DNA of 64,000 bases from Adiantum capillus-veneris (lineage: Eukaryota; Streptophyta; Polypodiopsida; Polypodiales; Pteridaceae). Below are positions 23,119 to 33,973 of the stretch, piece by piece. The DNA is taken from assembly GCA_014529385.2 (NCBI GenBank), contig CM043953.1:88339842-88403841 (forward strand), written 5' to 3'. The notes under the pieces were generated by a model. The model saw nothing but the letters and a program-made list of their open reading frames with translations. It had not been told where the DNA came from and made no database searches. Each line of letters starts with the position of its first letter. Position 1 is the first letter of the stretch. A program made the position numbers and the translations under genes.

Positions 23119-25483
23119 CTGAAGCTGACTCTGAACTCTATTATTGTTGGTCTTTATGACTCTCACAATGCAAGAGGCAGTGGCGTTTTGATTGAAAGCA
23201 GTGATGCCTTTTTCTATAAGTTCGTACTTTTTCAATCGAAAAAAACTTATTTGGGTTTTTGGTTATTATTTGAGAAGTCGATGTATAATGATGTTTTATA
23301 TGTATAAGTTTTGTGATACGAGCATATAAATGCAACCCACATGGAAGCTCGTCCACTATGGATATACAATGTCATAAAATCTAATATCTACCTATACCAA
23401 ACGGTTTTCTCATATTGAACTGATCATTTAATGTGGGAAAATCAATGGGAACAAGAGCTAGAATATAAATATGTGCTTTTAGACTTATCTCAGCACGGGG
23501 CCAAAGGGAGAGAAAGCTACATCTCATTGAGGGTCCAAAAAGGAGATGGTCTACCAAAGAGCAATGAGCAGATAATGGAGCTTAAAATTTCTTAGGGTTA
23601 GCTTCATTAAGACTCCCACAGGTTACTGTTAAAAGTCCTTAGACGAGGACATTTAGGTACTTTAGACCTTAAACAAGCTAGGCCTATGCTTGAGTGTTAA
23701 AGTCAAAGATGAGCCTTAAAGGCACGGGCATGAGAGAGCACTCTCTCTCTCTCTCTCACACATACTCAAGGCAAGCCCAAGACTCAAGAGGCATTAAGAC
23801 CTATAGGAAGGTCCAATGAGAATTTAGATTCAATTTAAAAATTAAGGTCTTTCTCTTAAAAAGGGAAAAGGAGAGCATTTGTCTAAATGCTACAACTTAA
23901 GAAATTAAGGTCTTTCTCTTAAAGGGGGAAAGGGAGCCCCAATTCCCACACAAATCCTTCGAGAGACGCTTGAGTTATCGCCATCGGAGTAGAGATAGAT
24001 AGAGAGAGAGAACGATTCTCTCACCATGGGAAAGCTTGAGAGACTTGAGCGAGCGAGTGAGAGAGTGAGAGCGAGCATGCCCTCGAGTACATACCTTGGC
24101 TCAGTTTTTGAGCATCGACGACGTCGACATCGACATCAACAACATCCTCTCTCGAGATTGCCGACAGAGCCTTCTTTTTGGCATCGACTCCGCTTCGCAT
24201 TGGCTCATTATCGGTTCTTGACATTATCTCGACATCAATTTCAACACCAATCAGGTGGCTATTTGGCTAGCATGATTTCGCCCAAAGGTGGATGGTTACA
24301 TTGAGCGTTTTCTTGGCTTCGAGCGCAGATGATGACAACATCAAAGCCTCCACCCGGCGTGACATCGATGACATTCTCCTCGGCTTCAATAGGGAGAGCG
24401 AGAGAGAGCGACAATGACTCTCCTCTAGCCCCCATCTGGAGCAGCTTGGCTCCGACGTAGTCCCCACGGCATTTTGACTTCGACGGTTTTTTCTAGTTTT
24501 TGTTACGACGGCAATGCACAACGACAGATACGGCTCGGACGGACCATTCCATAGCGGTTTTTCCTCTTGAGCGCGCTCTGCTCTTGGCAGGTGTTTTCGA
24601 TCGACGAGTTTACCGGCTGATGAGGTAGTGTGTGCCACTTTCCCAGTAGTTTTACTCACAGGTTGCATAGTCTTTGCAGTACAACTTATGTGGCACATTT
24701 ACTACTCATGTACGATTGTGTGGAGCATTCCAGAGAGATTATGGCACGGTCTTGTGTAGTTTCATGCTAGGTATGCATTTGTGGATACAGTTTGAGCTAG
24801 CTATAGCTCGCAGACAGCAGGTTCATAGGTCTACATCTGTTTTTTGGACAGGTATACGTCCATAGAGGCACTCGGCTCAGGAGTGAGTTGTCTTGCTAGG
24901 CTTTTGGCAGCGTATGTAGACCATTTTGTGGATCTATTTATTGAGACCCTGAGTGTCTGTCTTTATGCTATTTGGTGAGATTTTTTGAGTTTTTTCTCAG
25001 TTTTCGAAGAAAACTATGCTTGATTTTTCCCAGATTCTCCCCTTGTTTTGCATGTATTTGGAATTTATTCTTTGATGGTTTAGTGTTGAGTTTACTCCCA
25101 CTCTGGCAGTTATCTGCGATTTTTTGGCTTACGGTTTACGTTGAGTTTTGACTCATTTTGCAAAGGAAACTCTATTTGTTTTTTCCCATCTTCTCGCCAT
25201 AAAAGTTTGTAGTGTTATGCCATCTTGTACAGTGGTCGATATATTCCTACTTTGACAGTGATTGAGTGTTTACTCTCACTTTGACAGGTTTTTTTCAGCT
25301 TGCACAATTTGGTGTTCTTGTACCCACTCTTGTAGGAGTGAGGATTGTGTATGCTTGTGTGGCTACAGAAAGATAGTCACACGTTTCGTAGGTTTTTGTA
25401 GGCAATTTCTCTGGTGGGATGTGTTTTGAGCTAGTTTGCTCTCTACTTGCGTATATGGTTATGCGCTTTATGCTCGATTGAGC
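23119..25483 (+). repeat. Left copy of a ~2.4-kb direct duplication (contains CopB leader/gag)
   Basis: From CTGAAGCTGACTCTG onward this matches 36143-38668 almost base for base, with about one difference per 50-100 bp. The first ~900 bp are of unknown nature. The rest (24180 onward) is the CopB leader/gag seen in minus orientation at 9400-10800. It contains a microsatellite near 23740 and a GC-rich stretch with GACGACGTCGACATC runs. The short reading frames here are broken and match no family. Confidence 0.9.
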
Positions 25484-25508
25484 GTTGACTTTGACATGGT
25501 ATCAGAGC
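25483..25508 (+). other. CopD 5' LTR tail and primer-binding site
   Basis: CGTTGACTTTGACA equals the last bases of the CopD LTR (compare 39132-39145). TGGTATCAGAGC (25497-25508) is the tRNA-iMet PBS. The rest of this 5' LTR and the adjoining CopB gag, present at 38669-39131, are missing here. Confidence 0.85.
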
Positions 25509-27240
25509 GGTGTCGACATTGAAGCCCTTGGCGTAGACTTGAAGAGGAGAAGAAGAGGAGGTCTTGTCATCGGCGTCCCCCCCCCCCCCCCCCCCCCCCC
25601 TTGATGTTGTCGCAAGCGTTCTAGAACGCTGCCCAATAGCATCACCGAAAAATCCCCTCGCACTGGCGTTTTGAAATGCCACCTATGATGACAGCTTGTC
25701 CCGCTCCCCTTTACCTTGTGTTTTGAAACGTCGACAGTCATCGAACTCCACCCCCCCCCCCCTCCCAAGGTTTAAAACATTGCCCCATGGTGGCCCTCCT
25801 TGAAAATGGTGAGAACCCCCTCCTTCTTTGGCAACAATGACAAACAACCATCACACTATGACCCATCATTTTGAAACGCCGTGAGCTGCAATGTTGGATG
25901 GCATTTGTCGACTGAAAGGATTAAAGTCGGCCACCATAGAGAAAGTCATGCAATGCTTTGGAGGAGTGGCTTGGGAGTTGAAGAAGTGGGAATGATTCAA
26001 GAGAGGGTGAGGCAATGTTTTGATCTGCAGAGCCTTGATTTGTTCAAGAGCTCCCACACGGCAACGTCAAGGCGGATTGCAATGAGTGTAGAGCGGCTTA
26101 GGGAATTTATATCGGCTTGGATGGAATTCTTAGCCATTGCTATGCACAGTTTCTTGTGGAGCTTTGGATTTGCTCAAGGCCTACCACCATAGGGAAAACG
26201 TGCGAAGCGGCTATCGGTGGGACAGAGTTTCCTATTTCAGAGAGGGATAGCAGCTTGTGCGGAGCCCATTGCGTATGGAGTTCCGTATGCAGTGGAATTG
26301 AATCAGTTTGGAGGACATGCGGCTTGGTTTGTAAGATCATTTTTTGGAGTGCAAGAAGGTACCCGATTACCAGATCTTTCAACTTCAAGATGGCCTCCCC
26401 TTGCTCGAATGCCAGTGACATTGACCAAAAGCAACAAGTGGCTATGGATAACGGATCATCAACCATCTATTTAGCGGCCTGTACCCCGACACAGTTCTCA
26501 AAGAACCCAACAATTTGTTTGGCTCGAGTTTAAGAAGTCAAAAGCAAATGGAGGAGTTTGCTAGAGGATAGCGACAAAGGTATGTCGGACAAAGATGGCA
26601 GTATTGGTACTCAGTTAGTTGCCTCGTTACCCATGAGGTATGACCACAATTATGATTGTGATTCGATGCTTTGTTTGGCTCGAGAGTTTGAAGCCAAAGG
26701 CAAAATCAAGAACTCACAAATAGACAAGGACAAAGGCAAGCTGGAAGAGATTATGGTAATAAAGATTTGGCAGAGAAGATCGACATGGCACTCGTGGCGG
26801 TTGCCCAATGGCCTCGACATCAGATTTCTAGTCAAATGACAGGTGTCACCACTAGTTTCAGCCAGAGAGAGTCTTGTGAGTGGCAAAGAGGGGCAAGCCC
26901 TACTCCTTATAATTAATTTGGACCCTTGTGTTGGAGTTCAAGTTATTGGTGTTTGGACCCGTAGGTTGGAGCTCAATGCACATGCATCTGACACCAATCC
27001 ATTGTTGTTGGTCAGATTATGGATAGGATGTGTTCCAAAATTTCATTATCTTGGAGTGTTATATTTTGGACGTGATGTGTTAACATTTCACGAATGGGGA
27101 TTATTAGACGTAGTATGGTCTACAGTTCAAAGTTTTTACAAAGGCAACCGATGCTCAAGATGGCATTACTTTCAGGTACAGAGTTGAGGAGAGCAACACG
27201 GAGGTGTATCCAGTTGGTGGCCACTACTGCGGTGTCCATG
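25497..27240 (+). mobile_element. CopD internal region: non-autonomous LTR element
   Basis: About 1.74 kb between a PBS and a 3' LTR. No gag, protease, integrase, RT or RNase H can be read, so it resembles a TRIM/LARD-type non-autonomous element (inference). It starts GTGTCGACATTGAAGCCC, matching the other CopD copy at 39158-39197, and contains a ~24-base poly-C run (25577-25600) and a second C-rich run (about 25753-25768). Overlapping frames around 26117-26533 and 26558-26839 match nothing I recognise. A clear purine tract before the 3' LTR is not visible. Confidence 0.6.
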
Positions 27241-27636
<396 letters not shown>

Positions 27637-28811
27637 AGATGCCGGTCTCGTTCTTGCCGATACGTACGATGTTGGCATTGTGTCACACATGACACATTAG
27701 GCAAGTGACGGTGTTGTCATGCTTGCCTCGAGTGTACCTCTTGCAGATATGTCTATGGATAGCACACTTTATCCACAATGGCTACTAGATAGCAATGCTT
27801 CTTTCCACATCACACCATGTTGTGTGGTTCAATACATTTTCTAGTGGGAGGCTTGGTTGCATTCGAGTTGCTGATGGCTCCACCTGTGACATAGAGGGTG
27901 CAAGAGATTGTTGTTTGTCTTTACCTAGTGGTACATCATATACGCTATGACATGTGTGTTATGTTCCTCAGCTGAGACACTATTTGATCTCAGTGAGACA
28001 GTTAGCAGCTTTTGGCTGTCAGATACTACTTAGAGAGCAGTCTTTCTAGATGCATTGCAGTTCATTAGTGATCGCTAGAGGAGCCCGCATCGGCTTGGTA
28101 TATCCTATGCATGTGTCTAAGGGTCAAGACGGCATAGTCTCAGTTTTTTTGCTGGCATGCATTGAGAGAGAGAGAGAGAGAGACGTGTCTCCTTCGCGGG
28201 TGAGCTCCAACATGCTCACGATACATAGCATTTAGCTGTGCAGGACATGCTAGTGGACTTTGTAGTAGAGACAAAGATAGAGTGGCAGTGCTTTAGTGAG
28301 ACACAACAGGTGTTGTCAGATTTTGTGTAGGCAAAGGTAGAGCAGGCCTGCTCCCTAGAGACACAGGCAGAGATGACATATATGGAGTTCTTTAATATTC
28401 TCATGCTAGAGGCTAATGAGTTGAGTGCACAAGCGAGGTGAGTGCAACCAAGTTTGAGTAGATTTCGTCAGCGTTCGGGCATCTCATGTTCGACTTGTTA
28501 GTGTCGAGGCCCGACCTAACAGCTGCAATGGGAGCATTTGCAGTAGGGATTGTCAGTCGTTCGATGACTGACACTAGCATGATGCATAGCATAGTTTTGC
28601 AGACCATACAGAGTAGTCTACGCGATTTACATGCAGGTTCTAGCATAGGTACGCACACTCACCTACCACGAGAGCCGATACGACTGCATGTAGATTGACT
28701 GAATGAGCTAGTGGGCATAGATTGAGAGAGTTTCTCATCTAGTTTCTTGTACATACCAGTTATTTAGCTAGTAGGCCTTACTTATCAGCGCATCGCCTTG
28801 AAGTGGGAGTT
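27637..28811 (+). pseudogene. CopB copy 2: gag end, protease remnant, gag-pre-integrase and unknown 3' part
   Basis: Resumes the CopB gag exactly where the copy at 38851 is cut by CopD. Traces of the zinc-knuckle region follow near 27670, then ADGSTCDIEGARDCCLSLPSG and YVPQLRHYLISVRQL, then SSLVIARGARIGLVYPMHV, equivalent to 8760-9100 on the other strand. A GA run lies at about 28162-28181. From 28190 to 28800 no integrase, RT or RNase H is recognisable. One 70-codon frame (28486-28698) has SRPDLTAAMGAFAVGIVSRS, faintly like the RPD block before copia RNase H, but this may be chance. Confidence 0.7.
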
Positions 28812-29010
28812 TGCTAGGGTAAAGGCGTTGCGCCTTTGTCTGAGGTTGGACATCCGGTGTCCGACCGCCCACCGTCCACCGTGTGTACATACCCTTATTC
28901 TTTGTACATGAAGAATAAGGAGCAACCCACACTCTCGTGCTCCTCCCCTTCCCCGCACCATACTGCACACACACGCATACTTGCACATGCACCCTCACAC
29001 GCATCCCCAT
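28812..29010 (+). repeat. Probable CopB 3' LTR
   Basis: A purine tract (AAGTGGGAG, 28801-28809) precedes TGCTAGGGTAAAGGCG. This mirrors AGTGGGAGAA then TGTTAGGTAAAGGCA at the CopB LTR 11963-11674 read on the minus strand. Shared blocks include TCCGACCGCCCA, TTATTCTTTGTACAT and GAATAAGGAGC. The right end is uncertain. Confidence 0.65.
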
Positions 29011-29387
29011 TTCACCGAACGGCCATCGTAGCAGTAAACCCTACCCGGACGCCATCGCTAGTCCCTACTTGTAGTTCTATATTTTTCGTTTTTAAAGATA
29101 GAAGAAAAAAATTGTATTATCATAAAATAGATACATTGTTAATACTCACCATTGTGAGTTTTGCCCCAAAAAAAAACATTTTCTATAGATCCGTTTCATT
29201 AAACTATTTTATTATTTCCTCTGCTTATCAAATCTATCTTTTTTTAAGACAACAGTACAAGGTTTTTTTGTTTTAGTTTGTCAATGTGTCTCTTTAATTT
29301 ATTGTTTTTAATTTCTTTCTTTTAATTCTATTTTGTTTTGTTTTTTTTGCAAAACTCACTTTAAGTGAGTGATAATATTAAAAAAAA

Positions 29388-29945
29388 CCCAAAAAATACA
29401 ATATGTGCTCAGGCACGAATCGTGCCCCGAGTCCCAAGAGAGACATCATGTTCATCAGGCTTTTACATGGAGCTTTAACCCATACAAACAATACCCATGC
29501 CTACAAACTTAACTGTTGCAAATAAACAGAAAACCACACATGAAAGAGGGCAAAGAGGCCACCTTGCATGGGCTTCAGCCAATGCAACTCCATTCCTCAA
29601 TTACAGTAATCAAACCCAACCAACCGGCTCCCATGTGGAAGCACCACCAAACCGACAGTCGTGAAGACTAAGAGAAGAACAACCCCCACCAAGCAACAAG
29701 CCCATCTTGCCACCGTCGATGAAGAACGGAGAAAACCAGAGATGTGCAACCAACCGAGACCACTAAACATACAAACCTTGACTTTATCGGAGACAAACCA
29801 TGTTTTGAAATGCTAATGTGCAATGTGCACCTTTCATCTAATTGTTTTTTTTTGCTTAAGTGGGGCCCTTAACTCAACAAAAATGCCATTTGTTTGAGGG
29901 CACTCCCCGCAGGCCTTAGTGCCTCCTCACTCGTTTCAAAACCTC
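29388..29945. repeat. Dispersed repeat R, copy 1
   Basis: Matches 30303-30860 in the same orientation with roughly 95 per cent identity by eye, from GCACGAATCGTGCC to GTGCCTCCTCACTC. The preceding TTTTTTTTGCAAAACTCAC...GTGAGTGATAATATTAA resembles the T-rich 3' edge of LINE-1 (32812-32850). R may therefore be a LINE 3' end in minus orientation. Confidence 0.75.
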
Positions 29946-29950
29946 GTTAC

Positions 29951-30217
29951 CAGTGTTCAGAGAAAACCGACCTTTAGTGTGTTTTTAAAGGACAAAAAGT
30001 GAAATTTTTTGGTTAGTTTTGAGGAGGGCCGGCTAAATTTTGAGGATTTTCAATAAAAATCCATAAAAACAGGTAAATTCCTTTTTTTCGTTTGTTCCTA
30101 CACAAGCCTTTGGCGAACACTGTTCGCTACTGCCAAGATGAGTGCCGTCGTCAAAGTTTCCACCATGGAAGAGGATGAGATCTTTTACGATTGCAGTAGT
30201 GAGTATCGTAAGAGCCC

Positions 30218-30218
<1 letters not shown>
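29951..30218 (+). other. Exon-like repeat E, copy 1
   Basis: Non-coding sequence (AGAAAACCGACCTTTAGTGTG to GCGAACACTGTTCGCT) followed by an ATG at 30138 opening MSAVVKVSTMEEDEIFYDCS, cut off by a CT/CA run. A diverged copy of the upstream part lies at 32500-32690, and of the coding start (MSEKEQYEIFCDARSEF) at 33785-33855. Acidic starts with a (E/D)EIF(Y/C)D motif before SE are common in plant proteins, so this may be a captured 5'UTR and first exon. The host gene is unknown. Confidence 0.45.

Positions 30219-30300
<82 letters not shown>
30219..30300. repeat. CT/CA compound microsatellite
   Basis: CT run (about 30219-30239) passing into a CA run to 30300, lying exactly between exon-like repeat E and repeat R copy 2. 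Confidence 0.9.
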
Positions 30301-30301
<1 letters not shown>

Positions 30302-30302
30302 T

Positions 30303-30860
30303 TTAAAATACAACAAGTGCTAAGGCACAAATCGTGCCTCGAGTCCCAAGAGAGACATCATGTTCATCAGGCTTTTACATGGAGCTTTAACCCATACAAA
30401 CAGTACCCATGCCTACAAACTTAACTGTCACAAATAAACAGAAAACCACACATGAAAGAGGGCAAGAGGCCACCTTGCATGGGTTGCCTGCCACTCAGCC
30501 AATGCAACTCCATCCCTCAGTTACAGTAGTCAAACCCAACCAACCGGCTCCCATGCGGAAGCACCACCGAACCGACAGCCTGCGAAGACCAAGAGAAGAA
30601 CAACCCCCATTGAGCAACAAGCCCATCTTGCCACCGTCGATGAAGAATGGAGAAAACCAGAGATGTGCAACCAACTGAGACCACCAAACATACAAACCTT
30701 GACTTTGTCGGAGGCAAACCATGTTTTAAAATGCTAATGTGCAATGTGCACCTTTCATCTTATTGTTTTTATTGCTTAAGTGGGGCCCTTAACACAACAA
30801 AAATTCCATTTGATTGAGGGCACTCCCTGCAAGCCTTAGTGCCTCCTCACTCTCACCAAC
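30303..30860. repeat. Dispersed repeat R, copy 2
   Basis: Second copy of the 29388-29945 repeat, about 915 bp downstream and in the same orientation. Short frames within it have no recognisable homology. Confidence 0.75.
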
Positions 30861-30904
30861 TAGAGCATCATGCAGTCTATCTGCAAAGGAGTCATGCCTT
30901 GTCT

Positions 30905-31470
30905 CTCTACATGGCTACGTACTCACTCATGGAGACTGTGTTGTCTTGCACATGGTGGCATACTTGCATTGCATGAATTGTTCCAGCGCTAGCACCTCGT
31001 GCTGTGACTAGCTGTTCATGATGCAATCTAAAATAGTGCTTGTCCAACACTACCTGGCATTTGCTATCTCTTAACTGTCTCATAGAGATCAAGCTTTGTG
31101 TTAAACTTGACACATGTGTACATATCCCAACACGTATGATGCACCACTTGGAAATGATAATCTGACATCTCATGCACTAGCTATTTTATGTGTTATACCA
31201 TTAGGTAGACCCACACGTCCAAGCATGCCACTAGCATATGTGCTAGTGGCATGACATGAAACCTAGAGTATCCAACGTGAAGGTAATGTGTCATCAACCG
31301 ACATAAGAAAGTCAAGAGAAAACATAGAAGAAAACTTGACATTTCAGTCATTTGTAGTTTGATACGCTACATCTGTCCCCACATCAGTCATATGGATATC
31401 ATATGACCTGTGTTGTCTTTTGAATTGTCTCATCCACTAAAAACAGTTATCTCTAGACTCGTTTGTGCCA
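30905..31470 (-). pseudogene. CopB-like fragment: zinc-knuckle edge, protease remnant, gag-pre-integrase
   Basis: On the minus strand, traces of MRQFKRQHRS near 31430 correspond to the basic stretch after the CopB zinc knuckle. LSFPSGASYVLGYVHMCQV and LISMRQLRDSKCQVVLDKHY then match the CopB gag-pre-integrase, ending with LVTARGASAGTIHAMQV near 30970. It is diverged from the other CopB pieces and broken by several stops. Confidence 0.7.
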
Positions 31471-32499
31471 AAAACATTGCTGCTATATATCTCTAGCTAT
31501 ATATGCATCCAAATCTATGCGATAGATAGAATCACCAAGGTGTAACATGATCGTTGATGTGCAAGCTCCTGGTTCTTCCCGGCACAAGATCCTTCACGAC
31601 GGAAGCATTGAGCGGTGAGTGACACACCATTACCCCTTTGAGCTTGCTAGGACTGTCTAGTTGTGCAGCCATTCGTGGCTCGCACACAGTGTTTGGCAAT
31701 TTCCCAACCTCCCACACGTGCGACAAAGCGCACAAGCTCCTTCCACTCATCATTAGCGTAAACACCCTCTTTATGCTCTTTCAATGGTGTTGCAAGGCCC
31801 TTATCGACCAAGACATCAAGCATACAATGCTTCCATATCGTGAAGTTTGTGCCATCAAACTTCTTGATATAATACTCTTCTTTCTTAGAAGTTCCAGCAT
31901 GATTGACAAGAGCAAAGTAAGAGAGTGAGACTAGGAATTTATGAAAAAAAAATTACAAAATTTTTGGCAGAGTCTACTCTGCTAGAAATCAAAATCTTAA
32001 CCAAAAACTCAACAAAATCACTGCAATCTCAATGCAAAAGAGTGCTATTTTTTGTTGCAAGGGTGTGAAAGTAAGCACATGTAACTGGCATCCTTTCTCT
32101 CACCAAAATTAGATCCGATAGATTATTGAGATTTTTTGGGTGTTAGAGTAAGCACATGGAAGTGGCATAAAATTCTATCACCCAAGAGAGGTATGGAGAA
32201 GTATCAAAGCTTGAGATCACCTCTCACTTCACTTGTATTGGATCAATGATAAAAACCTTTCTACCATCCATGTGTAGCAATAGATTGGCTATGTTAATTC
32301 CCACTTGAACAATGTTTTTTTTATAATTAATTTTTATGCTTTTGAAATATATTGTAATCTAAATAGTTCATTTCTACATTTCTTTTCTAAACCATAATAT
32401 TTTATTTGTGACAACATTTTTGTAGGATCGAGATGCATGCACGATCAAGAGTGCAAGAGAAGAGAAGATGGAGAGAGGAGAAGCTAGGCAACTTCGCTA
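31471..32499. other. Spacer without recognisable gene
   Basis: A 96-codon plus frame (31638-31928) has no recognisable domain. The remainder is AT-rich, with the phrase GTAAGCACATG-AA-TGGCAT repeated near 32070 and 32150. Confidence 0.4.
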
Positions 32500-32794
32500 C
32501 TAGTGTTCATAGAAAACCGACCTTTAGTGTGTTTTCAAAGGATAAAAATTAAAATTTCCCAGTTAGTTTTGAGGAGGGCCGGCTAAATTTTGAGGATTTT
32601 AGAGTAAAAATCCATAAAAACAGGTAAATTCCTCTTGTTCATTTGTTCCTACAAAAAGCCTTTGGCGAACACTGTTCGCTATAGGCTAGAAAAATACATT
32701 TTTCCCAATCGATCAAAATAAGGGGAAACTTGGAATTCTCCCGGTTTTTAGGTCAAAATTTGAAGCTTTTGCCGATAATTACACTAAAACTTGT
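32500..32794 (+). other. Exon-like repeat E, copy 2, upstream part
   Basis: Matches 29955-30125 (AAAACCGACCTTTAGTGTG to GCGAACACTGTTCGCT), then continues into AT-rich DNA interrupted by LINE-1. The second part resumes at 33640. Confidence 0.55.
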
Positions 32795-32810
32795 GTAAAT
32801 TTGTCGGTTT

Positions 32811-33623
32811 GTTTTTTTTAATAGCAAAACTCACAATTGTGAGTGAATTATATTTATCAACCCAAATAATTACAAGGTCTTGTCATGCTCGTGTTGAGCC
32901 ATGACGTCATCCAGGGACCATAATTACATTGGCTATCATGGCAGCCATCCCACCCAACTCACCCCCTTATCCTTGATTCATAGGGTCCCTTATCATGTTC
33001 TTCTGAGATCTTTTAATTACCGATAGCCAAGATTTTCCACCATCCTAGGCATGCTCTTTGCTGTCAACAAGGCACAAGTAGTCCTAGATCAATCCTCCGA
33101 GGGTTGCTTGCGTCCGAGCGTCCATATTAGCACTTTACTTTCTTGTATAATTTCTGCGAAGCTTGCCACCTCAAGACCTCCTTCAAACACACGACGGTTC
33201 CTTGTCTGCCATACATTATGCAGGAAGACGTACCTGACGATTTGAGTGCTGATGAGGATGGAAGGACCACCTGAATTCTTCCCTCCAAGGAAAAGATCAG
33301 TCTTGTAAAAACCAATTTTCCATGTTCTTTGGACCCACTTACATATTTTCCCTGTGAGGCCTTTGATAGTTGGGCAATCCATGAAGAGGTGATCCAGATC
33401 TTCACTAGCCAACCTGCATCCCAAGCATCGATATGACCCAATCCCTCTTTTCTGAATCTTCACCCCCGGTAGAGCACCCCAAATTACCTTCCACAAAAAT
33501 ACCTTCATGTGTTGTGGAACCTTTGGCTTCCGGATGTTCTCCATCCCACCTTTCCTCCGGCCATTGTTTTTTCCATATCGTGTTAAGGGGGCTAAACCAA
33601 TTCTTCTTATGCATCATTGTCTG
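32811..33623 (-). mobile_element. LINE-1: 5'-truncated non-LTR retrotransposon with 16-bp target duplication
   Basis: A perfect 16-bp direct repeat, GTAAATTTGTCGGTTT, flanks it (32795-32810 and 33624-33639). On the minus strand it ends in a short A-tail (T-run at 32812-32819). Coding remains sit at its 5' side. About 813 bp are kept, as expected when LINE reverse transcription stops early. Confidence 0.92.
33089..33544 (-). pseudogene. LINE-1 RT zinc-binding (zf-RVT) C-terminal domain
   Basis: A minus-strand frame of 151 residues starts inside the truncated element. It contains PQHMKVFLWKVIWGALPG, then YRCLGCRLASEDLDHLFMDCP, the Cys/His zinc-binding pattern of plant LINE polyproteins (zf-RVT), followed by WQTRNRRVFEGG, typical of the LINE C-terminus. 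No RT catalytic core remains because the element is 5'-truncated. Confidence 0.9.
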
Positions 33624-33639
33624 GTAAATTTGTCGGTTT

Positions 33640-33890
33640 TCTTAAAGGCAAGCTCAAAATGTAATCGGGATTTTATAATTTTAGCTGGTTAAAATACACT
33701 AGACCCAAGTTTTTTTCTAACACTGAACTCCAACTTTGCTATTCAGTTGTTCCTTTGTTCCTGGGAACACCGTTCGTTGCCAAGATGAGCGAAAAGGAAC
33801 AGTACGAGATCTTTTGCGACGCTAGAAGCGAGTTCACAGGTTTCTGCCAGTCCTAATTCAAGTTATTAGGATGTTTTCGAAAAAGCACTC
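33640..33890 (+). other. Exon-like repeat E, copy 2, coding start
   Basis: Resumes after LINE-1. GGAACACCGTTCGTTGCCAAG precedes an ATG at 33785 that opens MSEKEQYEIFCDARSEFTG and reaches a stop about 24 codons on. The pairing with 30138 is clear in both the 12 bases before the ATG and the acidic peptide. Confidence 0.45.
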
Positions 33891-33973
33891 TCCTAGTCAC
33901 ACTCACACACACCCTTCAAGACTATAGAGGTAAGGTTGGCTACGTAGAGGAGAAAAGCTGGGTCTCTGAACAC
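33880..33973 (-). repeat. Dispersed repeat shared with 62104-62320 (inverted)
   Basis: Blocks ACTCTCCTAGT-ACACTCACACACACCCTT, GACTATAGAGGTA, and GTAGAGGAGAAAAG-TGGGTCTCTGAACAC appear in inverted order at 62104-62320, where about 110 bp extra lie between them. LINE-2 inserted at its end (A-tail begins at 33974). Confidence 0.7.

Noticed and set aside
24026-24304. Conserved 92-codon ORF present in both large repeats (24026 and 37046) as a gene
   Set aside because: Conservation is at the DNA level throughout the recent duplication, with no preference for silent changes visible, and the region is CopB leader.
25577-25600. Poly-C and poly-G runs (also about 39704-39731 and 56613-56629) as structured regulatory elements
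   Set aside because: Homopolymer runs can form quadruplex or i-motif structures, but nothing here links them to a gene, and run length is prone to sequencing error.
28486-28698. Copia RNase H in CopB copy 2
   Set aside because: Only one short RPD-like string matches; catalytic residues and the rest of the domain are absent. Kept as a note rather than a call.
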